In this document: piece after piece, positions 12,501 to 24,419 of the stretch | How the letters are laid out: the number at the start of each line of letters is the position of its first letter | How positions within the stretch are numbered: position 1 is the stretch's first letter | Assembly (NCBI RefSeq): GCF_004115265.2 | Contig: NC_046301.1 | Location: forward strand, 39,706,714-39,770,713 | Origin: Rhinolophus ferrumequinum | Taxonomy: Eukaryota; Chordata; Mammalia; Chiroptera; Rhinolophidae | DNA length: 64,000 bases | Direction: 5' to 3' | Notes under the pieces: model-generated | Database searches by the model: none | What the model saw: the letters and a program-made list of their open reading frames with translations, nothing else | What the model was told of the DNA's origin: nothing | Program-made: the position numbers and the translations under genes

Positions 12501-15500
12501 GGGCACTTAGGAAATACAAGAGGGGACACTGGTACTGTCATCCAATGGCTTCCACTAGTTCTCATGAACATTAGTAGGTGGAGATAGAGGGAGGGGTGAG
12601 GCAAATACTGATGGTTTCTGATGAGCCTGATCCAATCCCTGCACAATGGGAACCTGCTGAATCTTTGCAACCATGCTGCAAGGTAATAAGAAAAGTACGA
12701 ATGCCTCCATTTACTGACCTATTTGCCATGTGCCAGGCACGCTTCTAAAATGTTACACAGTTGAACTCAGTTCATCCTTAGAGCAACTTTGTGAGGTTGA
12801 GCCTATCATTATACCCCCATTTGACAGATGAGGAAACTGAGGCCCAGAGAGAAATAACATGCAGATAGCCACAAAGATGGTGAACATAAAGCCAGGCCAC
12901 CAATTTCTGACTCAGTGTCTGTATGAGTTTCTTGTGGCTGCTGTAACAAATTTATCATCTTCAGGTTCCAGAGGTCGGATGTCCAAAGTGCATCTCACTG
13001 GGCTAAAATGAAAATCAAGGTGTTGGCGGGGCTGCATTCCTTCTGTACATTCTCTTTCCTCTTTCCTGTACATTTCTTCCTCTCCCGCTTCTAAAAGCAG
13101 CCCTCTTTCCTTGGCTCATGGCCTCTTCCTCCATCTTCCAAACCGACATTCCCATCAAGCCCACATCTGCTTCCATTGTCAGTGCCCCCTTCTCTGACTC
13201 TCCCCAGCCTCCCTCTTTTCTTGAGAAGGACCATTGTCCTTGGCCTACTTGGATAATCCAGGATAGTCTCTACACCTCAAAATCCTTAATTTAATCTCTT
13301 CTGCAAATTCCCTTTTGCCATGTAAAGCGACATAGTCACAAATTCCAGGAATTCGGATGTGGACATCTTTGAGGAAGACCATTATTCTTTCTATCACAGT
13401 GTTTTTACCATCTAGGCTAGGGGTCGACAAACTGTCACCAGAAGGGCAAATCTACCCGCCACTTGTTTTCATATGACCCAGAGCCACAAAGGGTCTTTAC
13501 ATTTTTAAATGGCTGAAAAACATCAAAAGAAGAAGACTATTTTGTCATATGAAAATTATGTGAAATTCAAATATCAGTGGCCATCAATCAAGTTTTCATG
13601 GCACACAGCCATACTTGTTTTCCTACTGTCTGGCTGCTTTCACACTATAATGGCAGACTTGAGTAGCAGTGATAGAGACTGTACGTAGCCTGCAAAGCTG
13701 AAAATTTTTATTCTCTGGCCTTTTATGGAATTTGCCGCCTCCTGATCTCTAGGCCATGAACCAACATTTGCTGAATCCACGTCTGTGCCAGTATGTTTCA
13801 TGTGCTCTCCTTGTAACAACCAGAAATGGTAAGGCATGTCATTCATTCCCCTGCAATATGGGTGGGGAAACCAATAAGCCCTTTTCCACCCCAGGCTGCC
13901 GTTATCCTATCTGGAGAATGGGACTAATACTTGCATTTGCTTTGTAGGTGTTGCCAGAACTTGATACTCAAAAAGCACTTAGCACAGGTCTGGGGTACAA
14001 GGCTTCAACAAACCCTAACCAGGAGTGTGGTTCCATTTGACAGAGGGGGCAAACTGAGACAGCTTGCTCAGACCACATAGCTGATGAGGGACAAAGCTGT
14101 GACTCAAACCAAGGCCCTCTGGCTCCAATCCAGGCATTTCCTTTGGCAGATACTGGAAGAGGCAGAGCTAAAGATATGACAATGGTGGGAAAGGACATGT
14201 GGAAAAGTTGGGCCATTAGGCCTGGCTGAGAGCAGGGGTGGGGTGGGGAGGTGGCCGTTGGGTTCTGGCTTGGCTGGGCACGACAGCCAGCTCACCCAAC
14301 GCAGCGGGCGTAGGCGATAAGGGAATTAACACAGGCTACCTAGTCACAATGCTGGTGCCAGGACATCAAGTGCCACCCAGCCCACGTAGCTTCTACAGAA
14401 TGGCCAAGTCTCCAAGGCCTGCAGCAGCTCAAGACCTGGCCACACAGCCAGCCTGGCTTGAGCCTCCCCTACCTCCTTCCCAGAAGTATGTGCCTGAGGA
14501 ATGGGCTTCCCAGCTGCCCAGGTGAGTCCCTTTGACAAAAGGTTTGGGGACAGCATCTGAGTGGGAAAGCTGGAAGCAATTCTACTGGTCATAATGCTAA
14601 GAACAAAAGATAGAGTACCTACTGTGTGCCAGGCACCAACCAGACATTTATTTCTGGAAACTCATGTCATCCTCACAAGGTTCTGAGGGCAAATGGCACA
14701 ATATAGAAACTGAGGCACAGAAATGCTTCATGACTTGCCTAAAATCATACAGCCAGCAGGAGGTAGGATTTGAACTCTGCTCCTGACACCATGCTCTTGA
14801 ACTCTATGCTCAATGAATAACTGATTAACTGCGTATTTACCATGGACCAAGCTCTGAGCTAAGTATTGTACCTACATCAGTTCACTGAACCCTTGAGGCC
14901 GGCCCCAGAGGGAGCCAACACTGTTGTTAACCCCATTTTATTAATAAAGAAACTGATGTTCGGGTATATGAAAGGCATAGATATGAAAGGTTCAGGGATA
15001 TGAAACATAAAGATAACACAGCACTAGGAAGAATGGAGCTGGCACTGGAACTGAGCCAATGCTGGCTTCCAAAACCTGGCTGAGAGTCAAAATTCTATGG
15101 TTAGCTTTTTTGTAGATGTGTTCATTTATTTAGCATCTTGGTACCTGGTGATTCATGTCCCTCAACTAGTGCTATCGCCTCTGTCCTGGTCTCCTGGTTT
15201 CTGCCATTGTAATCCCTAGAGGCCCGGAGCACATGTGAACACCTAAGCCAACCAGGTCCCTGCTCTCCTCACAACTCTCAATAGCTCCCATCATTCTCAG
15301 AATAAAACCCAAAGTCCTACCCATGACGCACAAGGCTCTTTATAGCTCCACAAGTGCAGTGCCTGCTGTGTCTCCAGCATCTAGAACAGAATCTGGTACA
15401 TGGTGCCTGTACAATGTTTGCTGAAGGAAGTTATAAATGAACTTGTTTATATTAAGTAACCTATATGCTTATCAAGATTAACAAAAACAAAAAACAAACA

Positions 15501-18500
15501 CCTTATACCACAGCAAGAAGTCAGACGAAGAGAAATCACTCTTCCTCTCACCCCTGGCCTGGAGCCCTTACTTCCTCTCCCTGGAGGCAGTTCCTCACTG
15601 ATTTCCCTTTCTCCTTCCAGACACTGTCTACAGTTCACATACATAAGCAGATTTGTAGCTATTTATTCCCCAGTTTTGTCATACATATTTTTCCCACTTT
15701 GCTACTTCACAGACTAGCATAATGGCACATTGTTTCCCATTGGAGAGGTTAGACCTACTTCATCTTTTTACAAGGCAGCATAGTATCCTACTCTGGGAAC
15801 AGTATGGTTTTTCATTAAACCACCCCCAAAAGCTTTAAAAGGATACAAATGCCACACACACATACACACACAATTAGTACAGTAAGCTCTGGAGACTTCT
15901 TGGTTGTTACCTCTAGGATGAGGACAGCTGGCTGAGGGTTTGTAATGGATTCTTTCAGATGGGAGACTAAAATCCTGTGTGCAGTTGAGGGCTTATTTTT
16001 AATCTTCAGCCCCCACACGGAGAATATATTAATTTTGTTTATATAAGAGTTTAAAAATCCTATTTAAAAATAACCCTCCCTTTGAGGATTTCTGGGGCAA
16101 GGGCATGAGAGAACTTTCTGGGGTGGTGGGAGGGCTCTTACCAGAAATCTGCAAATTTGTTGTTGTTGTTGTTGTTGAGGGCCAAATATTAAAGATTTTA
16201 AGCTTTGTGGTTCACATATTATCTCTATTTATATGCTTTTTTTAAAAAAACAACCATTTACTGACATAAGAGCTATTTTTCGTCCACTGGCTTTACAAAA
16301 ACAGGCCACAGCCCAACAATGTGAATGTATTTAACACTACTGAATTATATACTTAAAGACAATTAACATGGTAAATTTTGTGTTATGTATTTTACCACAA
16401 AAATAAAATAATAATAATACTGACAGGCCCTCCTTGGGCATGAGGGGTTCCTGGGGTGCAAGTAATATTTTTCTCCTGAGCTAGGTGCTGGTTACATGGG
16501 TGTGAAAACTCCTGGAGCCTCGTAAATTTAGGACCTGTATCTTTTATGTATGAATTTTCTGCTTCAATAAAATGTTTAAAATATTCCCGTTTATTGGTTA
16601 AAGATAAGATGGTCCACCCACAAATGCACTATTTGATGCAGCTGTCAAAAATGATTAAGGGGCCGCCCAGGTGGACCGCCATGCTCCTAACACCAAGGTC
16701 ACTGGTTCGATTCCCACATGGGCCAATGAGCTGCGCCCTCTACAGCTAAGATTGTGAACAACAGCTCTCCCTGGAGCTGGGCTGCCATGAGCACCAGAGG
16801 TTGGTATGGGCTGCTGTGTGCTGCAGCGGAATGGGCTACCATGCGCTGCCATGAGGAGCCAGCAGCCAGCGAGAGCTGTGGTGAGCTGCCGTGAGGGAGC
16901 TGCTGTGAGCGGCCCGCCGATGACAGGGGGAGCACAAAGCTCATAATACCAGCATGGGCCAGGGAGCTGTGTCCTACACAACTAGACTGAGAAACAACAG
17001 CTTGAACCGGAGTGGGGGGGGGGCGGATGATTAAGGAAGCTTTACAGGAACTGGCATGGGAGATCATCTCCAACATATATTAAGGGAAAAAAAAAAGCAA
17101 CATGTGGAACAAACACCTTTCATTCAACAAATATTTGTTGAGCAGACACTGTGAATACACCTTTAAACCAAAAGGCATGCATTCCTGCCTCATGAAGCTA
17201 GCACACTAGGGATTTGCCGAGTTTTGTTAAATAAATAAGTAAATAAAACAGCCATGAAATAAGGAATATGTACACACTTGCATGCAAAGGTCTAAGACCT
17301 GGATTCCATTTGGAAGAAAACACAAGATGTTGTAATACTGATGGACGCCAGGAAGGGAGTGTGGTGCTGGGAGAGGAAACAAGGCGACTTTTCAGGATAA
17401 AGCAATAAAGTCTTTTGTATCTTTTGTATTTTGAAGCATGTGAATGTATTATATATTATCTCTTTGTTTTAAAGTTGTAATTAAGAAGTAAATACCCTCT
17501 CCTAACATTTTTTTTTTTAATCAGATGCCAGAACCCCATTGTTGGCTGAGTTGGACTCTCGTGAATTGGGCCATGGAATCAGTGTTTTTAAACGAGTACC
17601 ATTACTTTTTTCCAGGCTCCCCCCATCACAGTGTATTGTTTTGGGTTCTAGAATCTTATTCCATGCTGCTCGTGCCAAGGGTGGGCTGGGAAGGAAGGCT
17701 ATGCTCATCGCTGACCCCGTCACTCTTGGAGCCGCTGCCTTCCTGTAGACATAATGTCTGCTGAGAAGGGAGCTTCCTGCCCTGCCCAGGCCAGGCGCAT
17801 TCTATGTCCTGACAAGGCTGCTTCTCTATCAGCTCACAGAAAATCTATGTCCCCACTATCACCAGCCCCAGAGGCTTCTTGAGCACCTGGAGCTTGCCAG
17901 AAATTGGGCAAAATGCTTCCCATCACACCCTGCCCTACACATGAGGATACAGAGTTTCAGAAAGGTCACCAGCATGCTTAGGGCCACACCGCTCGTAAGT
18001 ATTAGAGCCAGGATTTGAGCCTATGTCTGCCATATGTTACCCGTAAATTCACGGAAGACATTGGGGTAAAAGGGAAAGATATGGGAGCCACTCTTGCACA
18101 CTGTTCCTAAAGGAAAGGGCCTCATTATCTGGTAGGGTCTTCATGGGGCAGCCCAAGGGGCCCAGGTTTTTGGTTCTGATGAGAATGAACTATTTATAAG
18201 CTAAGCAAGACCTTCACCCACTTTGAAGAGACAAGCCCTATGGCCTCCCCTGGGGGAGGTGAGGGCCTGGCTGCAAAATTCAGCTACAGCATTCACTGGA
18301 GGCTCCTCTGAGCCTTATAGAAATGATTAAGCAACTGTATGGTTTGTTTCCTGTTCCCCCTGCCTGAAACACACTTCTCCCAAATTTTCCCACAGCCATC
18401 GGCTCAACCTCCAGCCTTTCATCACCTAAAATAACACCAGATGATTTCCCCCACATATATGGTATCCCGTTCTTTGCTTCACAGCACTAACAACCTACAA

Positions 18501-20079
18501 TTACATATCTATTCCCTTGTCTCTGAGGTCAAGGATTCTGCTTTGTTCACTGCTGTGTTCGCAGTGTCTAGACCCTACCTGTGAGATGCTCAATAAATAC
18601 TTGTTGATGAAATGTGCTCCCAGTGCCCAGCACAAGGTGTGCTGAGCATAGAGGTCCCCTGTCTCGGGTGTGAGCCAGGCAGGGCCTGGGGTTTGCTCAG
18701 GCCTATCCATGGCTGGCTCCCTTTGGCTAAATTCAAGGCTGAATGAATCACATCATTGTCCACTCTGTCCTCCATCCTCACCCCAGTCCAGCCTCATGGA
18801 GACCAAAGAAAGATCCCTCAGGTGCTGCCCACAGGCAGGCAGGGCCTGACCTGGACCGCATGCTGAAATTTCTAGACCAGAGACAGCTGGCGACACCCAA
18901 GGGATGCACAGCATGAGCAGTCACAGGGTCTGGGGCTTGAGCCAAAACCAAGAACAGGGGGGCCCCTCAGGAGACTGGTATGTAGCTTCAAGCAAGGAGG
19001 GCAGTGGCTGGGCAACAGCCAGGTCCCCAGCCTCTGGGCAGGGAGGCTCGCAGCCTCCTCTAACAGTCTCTGTCAGCAGCCTTCTGAGGCCACAGTTCTC
19101 TGTGGGGGAGGAAGGGAGGCACAGCTCTAGTAGGTTTTTCTTTATTTTTGAGCGGTTTCCGGCCCCTTCCCCAAAGCCACGCAATCTCACAGTTTCCAGG
19201 AAGTTCCTGTCACTCAAGAAGGGGTCGCAGGGCCCCTTTGCCCTAGGGCAGTGTCTCCTAGGGCCCGTGCCCAGCTCATCCGTGGGGACCCAAAATGGAG
19301 AAGGAAACTGAGGGCCGTACCCCTCCCCCCGCCGTGAGAAACAGGGAAAATAACGCACAGGAGGGTGTGGTTGGAGAGGGGCCTCATCCTGGCCCCACTC
19401 CCTGGGCCCCGACGAGAAGGCCGCCCTGAAAGGTTCGCAGGAGGGGGGTCCCAGTCGCCTGGATCCCGCAAAATGGCAGCAGGCACCCCCAACCGCTTGT
19501 ACAGGGTGAGGAAAGTTTCCTAATTGTTTCCGGCTTTCTACCTGCCTCCTCACCGGAGGTGCTCTGGAGACCTGACGGGCTCCTACCCGTGCATTCAGTC
19601 TGCCCAGTCTTGCCTCAGTTTCCCCAACTGGCCGAAACCCCAGGACAACGACTTCCAAGGAGATGTGAGTAGGAGGAAGAAATGGACTAAAAGGACTGGA
19701 AGAGAAGAGGGGTTGGAGGAGTTTGGGGCCCTGTTCCTTTTCGGAGCCCCGGTCGCCGCGCATCCCCTCCCCCACCTGGCATCTGAGCCGCCCAGATAAC
19801 GGACCTCCCCGGGAGGAGCATGCGCCATGCATCCCAACCCATCAGCCCGAGGGAGAGCAGAGGCTCCAGGTAGAGGACCCGGGGCGATCTAGCGGGAAAA
19901 CAGGAGGTGGGCTCGGCGCAGAGAGTGATGCAGGCCCGGGAATCATGCGGGCCCCAACTACAACGCGGGTGTTTAAGATATCAGACATCCCCCTTCCCCA
20001 AGGTCTCCCCAACAGCAGAGGCGACCGCGGGCCAGAGGCAGCTCCTACCGTAGGCTCCGTCCTTCCGCTCGTCCTCCAT
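540..20079 (-). CDS. SLC44A2: SLC44A2, choline transporter-like protein 2 (CTL2), 3' end outside window
   Basis: Multi-pass plasma-membrane and mitochondrial choline/ethanolamine transporter-like protein of the SLC44 family; in humans it carries the neutrophil antigen HNA-3. Coding exons (minus strand, listed 5' to 3'): first exon 20049-20079 or 8519-8555, then 8041-8089, 6790-6863, 6590-6674, 5934-6018, 5643-5753, 5512-5572, 5298-5421, 5104-5187, 4898-5010, 3435-3566, 3238-3337, 3071-3163, 2810-2897, 1938-2200, 1759-1853, 1106-1209, 917-990, 761-831, 540-628. All junctions are GT-AG and phase-consistent; they encode 644 residues with the 8519-8555 start. The human protein is about 706 long, so roughly 62 C-terminal residues lie beyond base 1. 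Visible marks: first membrane segment ([18 protein letters not shown]), a large Cys-rich extracellular loop, a membrane cluster ([20 protein letters not shown]) and the conserved loop [14 protein letters not shown]. The start at 8555 reads [12 protein letters not shown]. Identity rests on near-identity to human CTL2. Confidence 0.97.
3690..4040 (+). repeat. L2 LINE fragment
   Basis: Starts CTCAGGGCCTTTGTACTTGC and ends CACAGTAGACACTCAATACA, the usual L2 3' end. In SLC44A2 intron. Confidence 0.8.
4440..4600 (-). repeat. MIR SINE
   Basis: Core block CCCATTTTATAGAAGAAGAA followed by TTGAGGCACAAGGAGTCAC; antisense MIR. Confidence 0.8.
4605..4870 (-). mobile_element. Old antisense L1 fragment in SLC44A2 intron
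   Basis: Blocks ACAACACTGAAACGAATATC and AGGTCAAAGGGCATGGGCAT are typical antisense L1 sequence. An MIR lies just before it. Confidence 0.55.
6085..6310 (-). repeat. MIR SINE
   Basis: CAGGTGCTATTCTAAGCTCT and ACCCATTTTAGAGATGGGGG; antisense MIR, nearly complete. Confidence 0.85.
6370..6495 (+). repeat. L2 LINE 3' end
   Basis: TTGTATCCCCAAGGCCTAGA and ATCAACACTTGCTGACTGG; L2 3' terminus. Confidence 0.7.
6990..7930 (-). mobile_element. Old antisense L1 fragment(s) in SLC44A2 intron
   Basis: A/T-rich stretch with L1-like antisense blocks (ATTCAGATGGTTGGGATTTTTGCTATT region and CAGAGTGCCCATTTCCCCAC). Diverged; the exact ends are unclear. Confidence 0.5.
8480..8830 (-). promoter_or_regulatory. 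SLC44A2: CpG-rich promoter of the internal SLC44A2 first exon
   Basis: A dense CpG and GC-rich stretch surrounds and precedes (on the minus strand) the exon at 8519-8555, unlike the flanking introns. It contains GGGGCGG-type and CCGCCC-type SP1 boxes near 8690 and 8790-8830. No TATA box is seen. The transcription start is inferred only. Confidence 0.6.
8519..8555 (-). CDS. SLC44A2: SLC44A2 alternative first coding exon, internal promoter (P2 form)
   Basis: Encodes [12 protein letters not shown] plus one base of the next codon, then a GTAGGT donor. It matches the human isoform start MGDERPHYYGKH. It ends in phase 1, like the distal first exon, so both join the exon at 8041-8089 in frame. The exon lies at the edge of a CpG-rich block, consistent with its own promoter. 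Confidence 0.92.
9465..9545 (+). repeat. MIR SINE fragment
   Basis: CCTGAGCCTCAGTTTCCTCA and CTGTGAAATGGGGC; sense MIR core. Confidence 0.7.
9550..10100 (+). repeat. Degenerate minisatellite-like block in SLC44A2 intron 1
   Basis: Roughly 20-26 bp units around a core ATACAGTNAGTGTGGGGCAT recur across about 550 bases, heavily diverged, with some inverted copies near 9890-9990 (CCCCCATGTAAACTATATAC). It is not a repeat family I recognise. Confidence 0.6.
10835..11412 (+). repeat. L2 LINE fragment
   Basis: CAGGACCTTTGCACTTGTTC through CCTGGCATAGAACAGGCACT and GTGTTTGTTGAATGAG. Old sense L2 in SLC44A2 intron 1, upstream of the Tigger copy. Confidence 0.8.
11434..11735 (+). mobile_element. Tigger/MER2-type (pogo) DNA transposon, copy 1
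   Basis: Begins AGTTGACCCCTGAGCAACAC and ends in the inverted counterpart GGGTCGGCACCCCTAATCCC. Old, non-autonomous element of the Tc1/mariner-pogo group; the subfamily name is from memory. Confidence 0.75.
12165..12275 (-). repeat. MIR SINE fragment
   Basis: CCCATTTTATAGCAGAGGAA and GGGGAAGCAGCTTGCCCAGT; antisense MIR. Confidence 0.7.
12700..12910 (-). repeat. MIR SINE
   Basis: GTGCCAGGCACGCTTCTAAA and TTTGACAGATGAGGAAACTG; antisense MIR. Confidence 0.85.
12917..13410 (-). mobile_element. MLT1-type solo LTR (ERVL-MaLR), fossil
   Basis: Antisense LTR of the mammalian MaLR class. Recognised by GTTTCTTGTGGCTGCTGTAA at one end and the CTTTTGCCATGTAAAG-type block near the other. About 490 bp, strongly diverged, solo LTR, no internal region. 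Age: early eutherian by family. Confidence 0.75.
13426..13745 (+). mobile_element. hAT (Charlie-type) DNA transposon remnant
   Basis: Begins AGGGGTCGACAAACTGTCAC, with an internal block ACACAGCCATACTTGTTTTC then GGCTGCTTTCACACTATAAT, typical of non-autonomous hAT-Charlie elements. The 3' terminus is eroded. Confidence 0.7.
13960..14130 (-). repeat. MIR SINE fragment
   Basis: TTTGACAGAGGGGGCAAACT, CAGACCACATAGCTGATGAG; antisense MIR. Confidence 0.65.
14605..15095 (-). repeat. Two adjacent antisense MIR SINEs
   Basis: First copy 14605-14800 (CTACTGTGTGCCAGGCACCA, AGAAACTGAGGCACAGAAAT). Second copy about 14820-15095 (AGCTCTGAGCTAAGTATTGT, AACCCCATTTTATTAATAAA). Confidence 0.75.
15170..15430 (+). 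repeat. L2 LINE fragment
   Basis: AAACCCAAAGTCCTACCCAT and CTAGAACAGAATCTGGTACA; sense L2 3' end. Confidence 0.65.
16181..16313 (-). mobile_element. hAT (Charlie-type) fragment, same family as 13426-13745
   Basis: The block GGGCCAAATATTAAAGATTT then TTAAGCTTTGTGGTTCACAT is the opposite-strand counterpart of the 3' part of the element at 13426-13745. It follows a (GTT)n run at about 16160-16179. Confidence 0.6.
16320..16585 (+). mobile_element. L1 3' end fragments
   Basis: GTTATGTATTTTACCACAAA then an A-rich run at about 16395-16420, followed by a second 3'-end piece (TTTCTGCTTCAATAAAATGT) to 16585. Old, truncated copies. Confidence 0.65.
16661..17026 (+). mobile_element. Bat tRNA-derived SINE, full-length, copy 1
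   Basis: Starts GGCCGCCCAGGTGGACCGCC, with a pol III B-box (GGTTCGATTCC) and the family hallmark CCCACATGGGCCA. Flanked by a 10-bp target-site duplication ATGATTAAGG at 16651-16660 and 17027-17036. The body is longer than in copies 2 and 3 and contains CTGCCATGAG-like repeats. Family assignment to the rhinolophid type is inference. Confidence 0.85.
17870..18035 (-). repeat. MIR SINE fragment
   Basis: CACATGAGGATACAGAGTTT and GTATTAGAGCCAGGATTTGA; antisense MIR. Confidence 0.65.
18335..18615 (+). repeat. L2 LINE fragment
   Basis: TCAAGGATTCTGCTTTGTTC and GAGATGCTCAATAAATACTT; sense L2 3' end. Confidence 0.8.
20049..20079 (-). CDS. SLC44A2: SLC44A2 alternative first coding exon, distal promoter (P1 form)
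   Basis: Encodes [10 protein letters not shown] plus one base, then a GTAGGA donor. It matches the human alternative start MEDERKNGAYG. It ends in phase 1 and joins the exon at 8041-8089 after an intron of about 12 kb that contains the other first exon. A GC-rich promoter block lies immediately upstream on the minus strand. Confidence 0.92.
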
Positions 20080-20290
20080 GGCCAAGGCAGGCGGGGAGGG
20101 GAGTCCGAGCCAGCGCGACCCCAGCCCGGGAGGGCGGGAGGCTCGGCCCGCTGCAGCGCCCCGCCCCGGGCCGGGCCCCGCCCTCCTGGCCTGCTCTGCG
20201 CGTCCTCTCCAATGGGAGCCCCACGAGGGCTGGGGCGGAGCCCGGGGCGGGGGCAGGCTGCGGAGGGGGTGGGGCCTCAACCTTTGTTTC
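20080..20290 (-). promoter_or_regulatory. SLC44A2: CpG-rich distal promoter of SLC44A2
   Basis: GC-rich, CpG-dense block directly upstream of the exon encoding [10 protein letters not shown], with several GGGCGG/CCGCCC boxes (for example near 20234-20250) and a CCAAT box on the + strand at about 20209. No TATA box is seen. Confidence 0.6.
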
Positions 20291-20649
20291 CCAAATAGGC
20301 TCAGGCAAGACCCTCTTGATGTGTTTGGTGCAAAAGGAGCAGTTGTCTTTCATTCATCGATCCACCCATTCATTCGTCAAATAGATATTGAGCGCTTGCT
20401 GACTGTATGCCAGTGAACAGGCTAAATGATGCCATGTTTCATTCATCACATTGGCAAGAATTTGAGTTTGGTTAACATCAAGCCGGGTGAGCAGATGCTG
20501 TGGGTCAGAATGTTATCTGGCAGAAGGATTAAATAAAGTCCAAATGGTGTCCATCCTGTGCGATTCCTCTTTGCCATCGCAGGCATGTGTGCATTGGAAG
20601 TCCATGCCAAAGGGTGTGACCTGCAGCTTTGAAAGTTACTGTGAAAAAT

Positions 20650-21937
<1,288 letters not shown>

Positions 21938-22650
21938 AAAACTCAATGAAATACCACTACACACTCTCCAGAATAGCTAAAACTAAAAAGAAAGACAGTA
22001 CCAAGTGTTGTCAAGGATCTAGGGCAAATGGGACTCTCCTCCACTGCTGGTGGGAATGTAAGATGACACAACCATTTGCAAGAAGGTCTGGGAGTGTCTT
22101 ATAAAGTCAAATGGGCACCTACCATATGACCCAGCCATTGTACTCCTAGGTATTTACCCCAGAAAAATAAAACTGCTTAAAAAAAAAGAAAGAAAAGAAA
22201 AACCCACAAAGACATGTAGACAAATGTTCATAGCAGCTTTATTCATAACGGCCAAAAATTGAAAGCAACCCAAATGTCCATCAATGGGTGAGTGGTTCAA
22301 ACTGGTCCATCTAACCATAATAAGGAATTAACTATTGGTAAGTGCAACAGTATGAATGAATAAAAAATAAATAAATAAGCTTTATGCCCAGTGAAAAAGG
22401 CCAGACACCTTTGTGTGAAGTTCTAGAACAGGAATAACTAATTACTTTATGATACCAGAACATGATTAGCGGTTGCCTTTGCAGGAGGTAGTGACAGGCA
22501 GGGCCACGGGGTGGCTTCTAGGGGACTGGAAACAATATTGTGGTTACACAGATGGGTTCAGTTTGTGAGTTACTTGACTTTCTTATATGCTACATTTTAA
22601 AAATGGAAAATTTTAAAATAATTTAAGAAAGAAGGAAGTGGCTCTGCAGG
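21938..22650 (+). mobile_element. L1 fragment, 3' half (ORF2 end and 3' UTR)
   Basis: Resumes at the duplicated AACTCAATGAAATACC and runs through CACTGCTGGTGGGAATGTAA, TACCATATGACCCAGCCATT and AAATGTCCATCAATGGGTGA to an A-rich end near 22630. Confidence 0.88.
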
Positions 22651-22704
22651 TTATAACAAGAATTGATGTTTGTAGGGAGCTTATTCAGCATTAGGGGAGG
22701 AATT

Positions 22705-22890
22705 AAGTGCTTTATATTAAATCTTTATATCCATTTTCCAGTTGGGGAAAGGGACACAGAGAGGTTAGGCAACTTATTAAGTGCTTTTCATTAAATGCTT
22801 GCAACCATTTTCTAGCTGCGGAAAATGGCACAAGGAGGTTAATTTACCCACAGTCACAGTTGGTCGGCGTGGGGCTATACATGTCTTAGA
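22705..22890 (-). repeat. MIR SINE with internal duplication
   Basis: Two similar segments, ATTAAGTGCTTTATATTAAA and TTAAGTGCTTTTCATTAAAT, each followed by an ATTTTCY AG-TGSGGAAA block. Looks like two MIR pieces or a local duplication. Confidence 0.6.
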
Positions 22891-22984
22891 GCCTGACTTC
22901 ACAACCCACACGTGGTCCCTCAAGCACAACCCTGACAGTGTAGCCCAGCTGGGCTTCTAGGTCCTACTGGTGAGTAAAAATAGC

Positions 22985-23015
22985 AAGTGGTGTTTAGTGT
23001 TTAGTCATGTATGGT

Positions 23016-23079
<64 letters not shown>

Positions 23080-23620
23080 ATCACACACACAGGCGCGCAC
23101 ACACACACACACCTTCATGAAACTAAAGAGAAAAAGATCCGAACACTCCAGTGGTTGTTAGAGGGAGCAGGATGGAGTGGGGCCAGCAAAGGGGACAAGA
23201 TTTTCTGATCTGTGTTCTCTCTCTCCCTTTTTTAATCGCAGGGACTATTTATTTGTTTCTCGGGTAATTAAAACCCTATTTCAAAAAAAATAGATTTAAA
23301 CAAGCCAGTCACAAAAGGACAAATACTGTATGAATCCACTTACAGGAGGTTCCTAGAGGAGTCAAATCCATAGAGACAGGAGGAAGAGGATGGTGGTGCG
23401 CGGGGTTTGGGGAGGGGAGGGGAGTGAGTGTTTAATGGACAGAGTTTCAGTGTGGGAAGATGAGAAAATTCTGGAGATGGATGGTGGGCACGGTTACACA
23501 ACAATGGCAATGTACTTAATGCCACAAAACTGTACATTTAAAATGAATAAAATGGTATGTTATGTATATTTTACCACAATAAAAGTTTTTAAAAAATAGA
23601 TTTTAAAAAATAAGACGTAA
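22985..23620 (+). mobile_element. L1 3' UTR fragments around a (GA)n microsatellite
   Basis: The second part (about 23290-23600) has the L1 3' end AATTCTGGAGATGGATGGTG and TATATTTTACCACAATAAAA. The first part carries the microsatellite at 23016-23078. An old L1M-type sequence by style. Confidence 0.7.
23016..23116 (+). repeat. (GA)n microsatellite followed by (CA)n
   Basis: About 60 bases of almost pure GA (23016-23078), then ACATCACACACACAGG and a (CA)n run to about 23112. Likely polymorphic. Confidence 0.95.
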
Positions 23621-23639
23621 CACAGGTGACAGGGGACAG

Positions 23640-24060
23640 TTGGGAAAGCCCAGAGGAGGGATCTGACCTAGACGTAGCATGGGAGCTCAGAGAGGGTTTC
23701 CTGAAGCAGACACCTGAGAGCTGAGTGAGAATGAGGTACAGAAAGCAAAAAGGGGCAGGTATGCACTGAGCGGTCAGGTGCCAGAGGAAAGACAGAAGGA
23801 CAGAGAGGAACTGACATTAGGGAAGTCAGTGTGTCTTGGGTCAGTGGGTTCAAGTGGTGCCTCATGGGAGAGGTCAGCAGGGGTCTAACTGTGCCAGGCA
23901 GGGCAGCTCTGAGCAATGGGGAGCCATAGTGGATGAGAGAGTGAGGGTGGGTGGTAAGAGCGGTGAGTTTCAGAGCGATTCCTTTAGTGGTGTAGAGAAG
24001 GGATTGAATGGGGTGCCTAGAAGCGGGAAGCCTGAGGGGAGGCTGGGCAGCCTATAGGCA
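23640..24060 (-). repeat. Possible antisense L2 fragment
   Basis: GAGAGGGTTTCCTGAAGCAG, GAACTGACATTAGGGAAGTC; reads like the antisense of L2 ORF2 sequence, weakly. Confidence 0.4.
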
Positions 24061-24419
24061 CAGAGGAGGAACTGGGGCAAGGCCACAGGCCCTTGGGACA
24101 GGGGAAGCTGCAGCTGAGGCGGGGCAGCTGCTTACACAGAGAAGCTCTGTTCTCTGACCCCACTGAAGCTTTTGGGCTCATAAATTTTTCAGCCAAACAG
24201 GTCTTGAGTTTCAGATTCCAGGGCGCCTGGCCCCAGCTTTTGCGTCCTATTTACTGCCTGAAAACATCCCAGGGCCCCAGGAGAAGGGCCCTTGTGAGGT
24301 TCCGTGATGCCAGGGCTGGGGCTGGCAACATGTGAAACCCCCGAGTCACCTTCTGAGCTTGGGACTGGTAGGATCATGGAGGACATCCCTCTTTTGGGCA
24401 GAGCCAGCATAAAACCTTG

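Noticed and set aside
18921-19832. Long minus-strand open frame of about 300 codons upstream of the internal SLC44A2 exon
   Set aside because: GC-rich intron sequence, no ATG in good context at the given start, no homology that I recognise, low-complexity Pro/Arg/Gly composition. A chance frame.
23011-23208. ORF with Arg-Glu repeats
   Set aside because: Translation of the (GA)n microsatellite.
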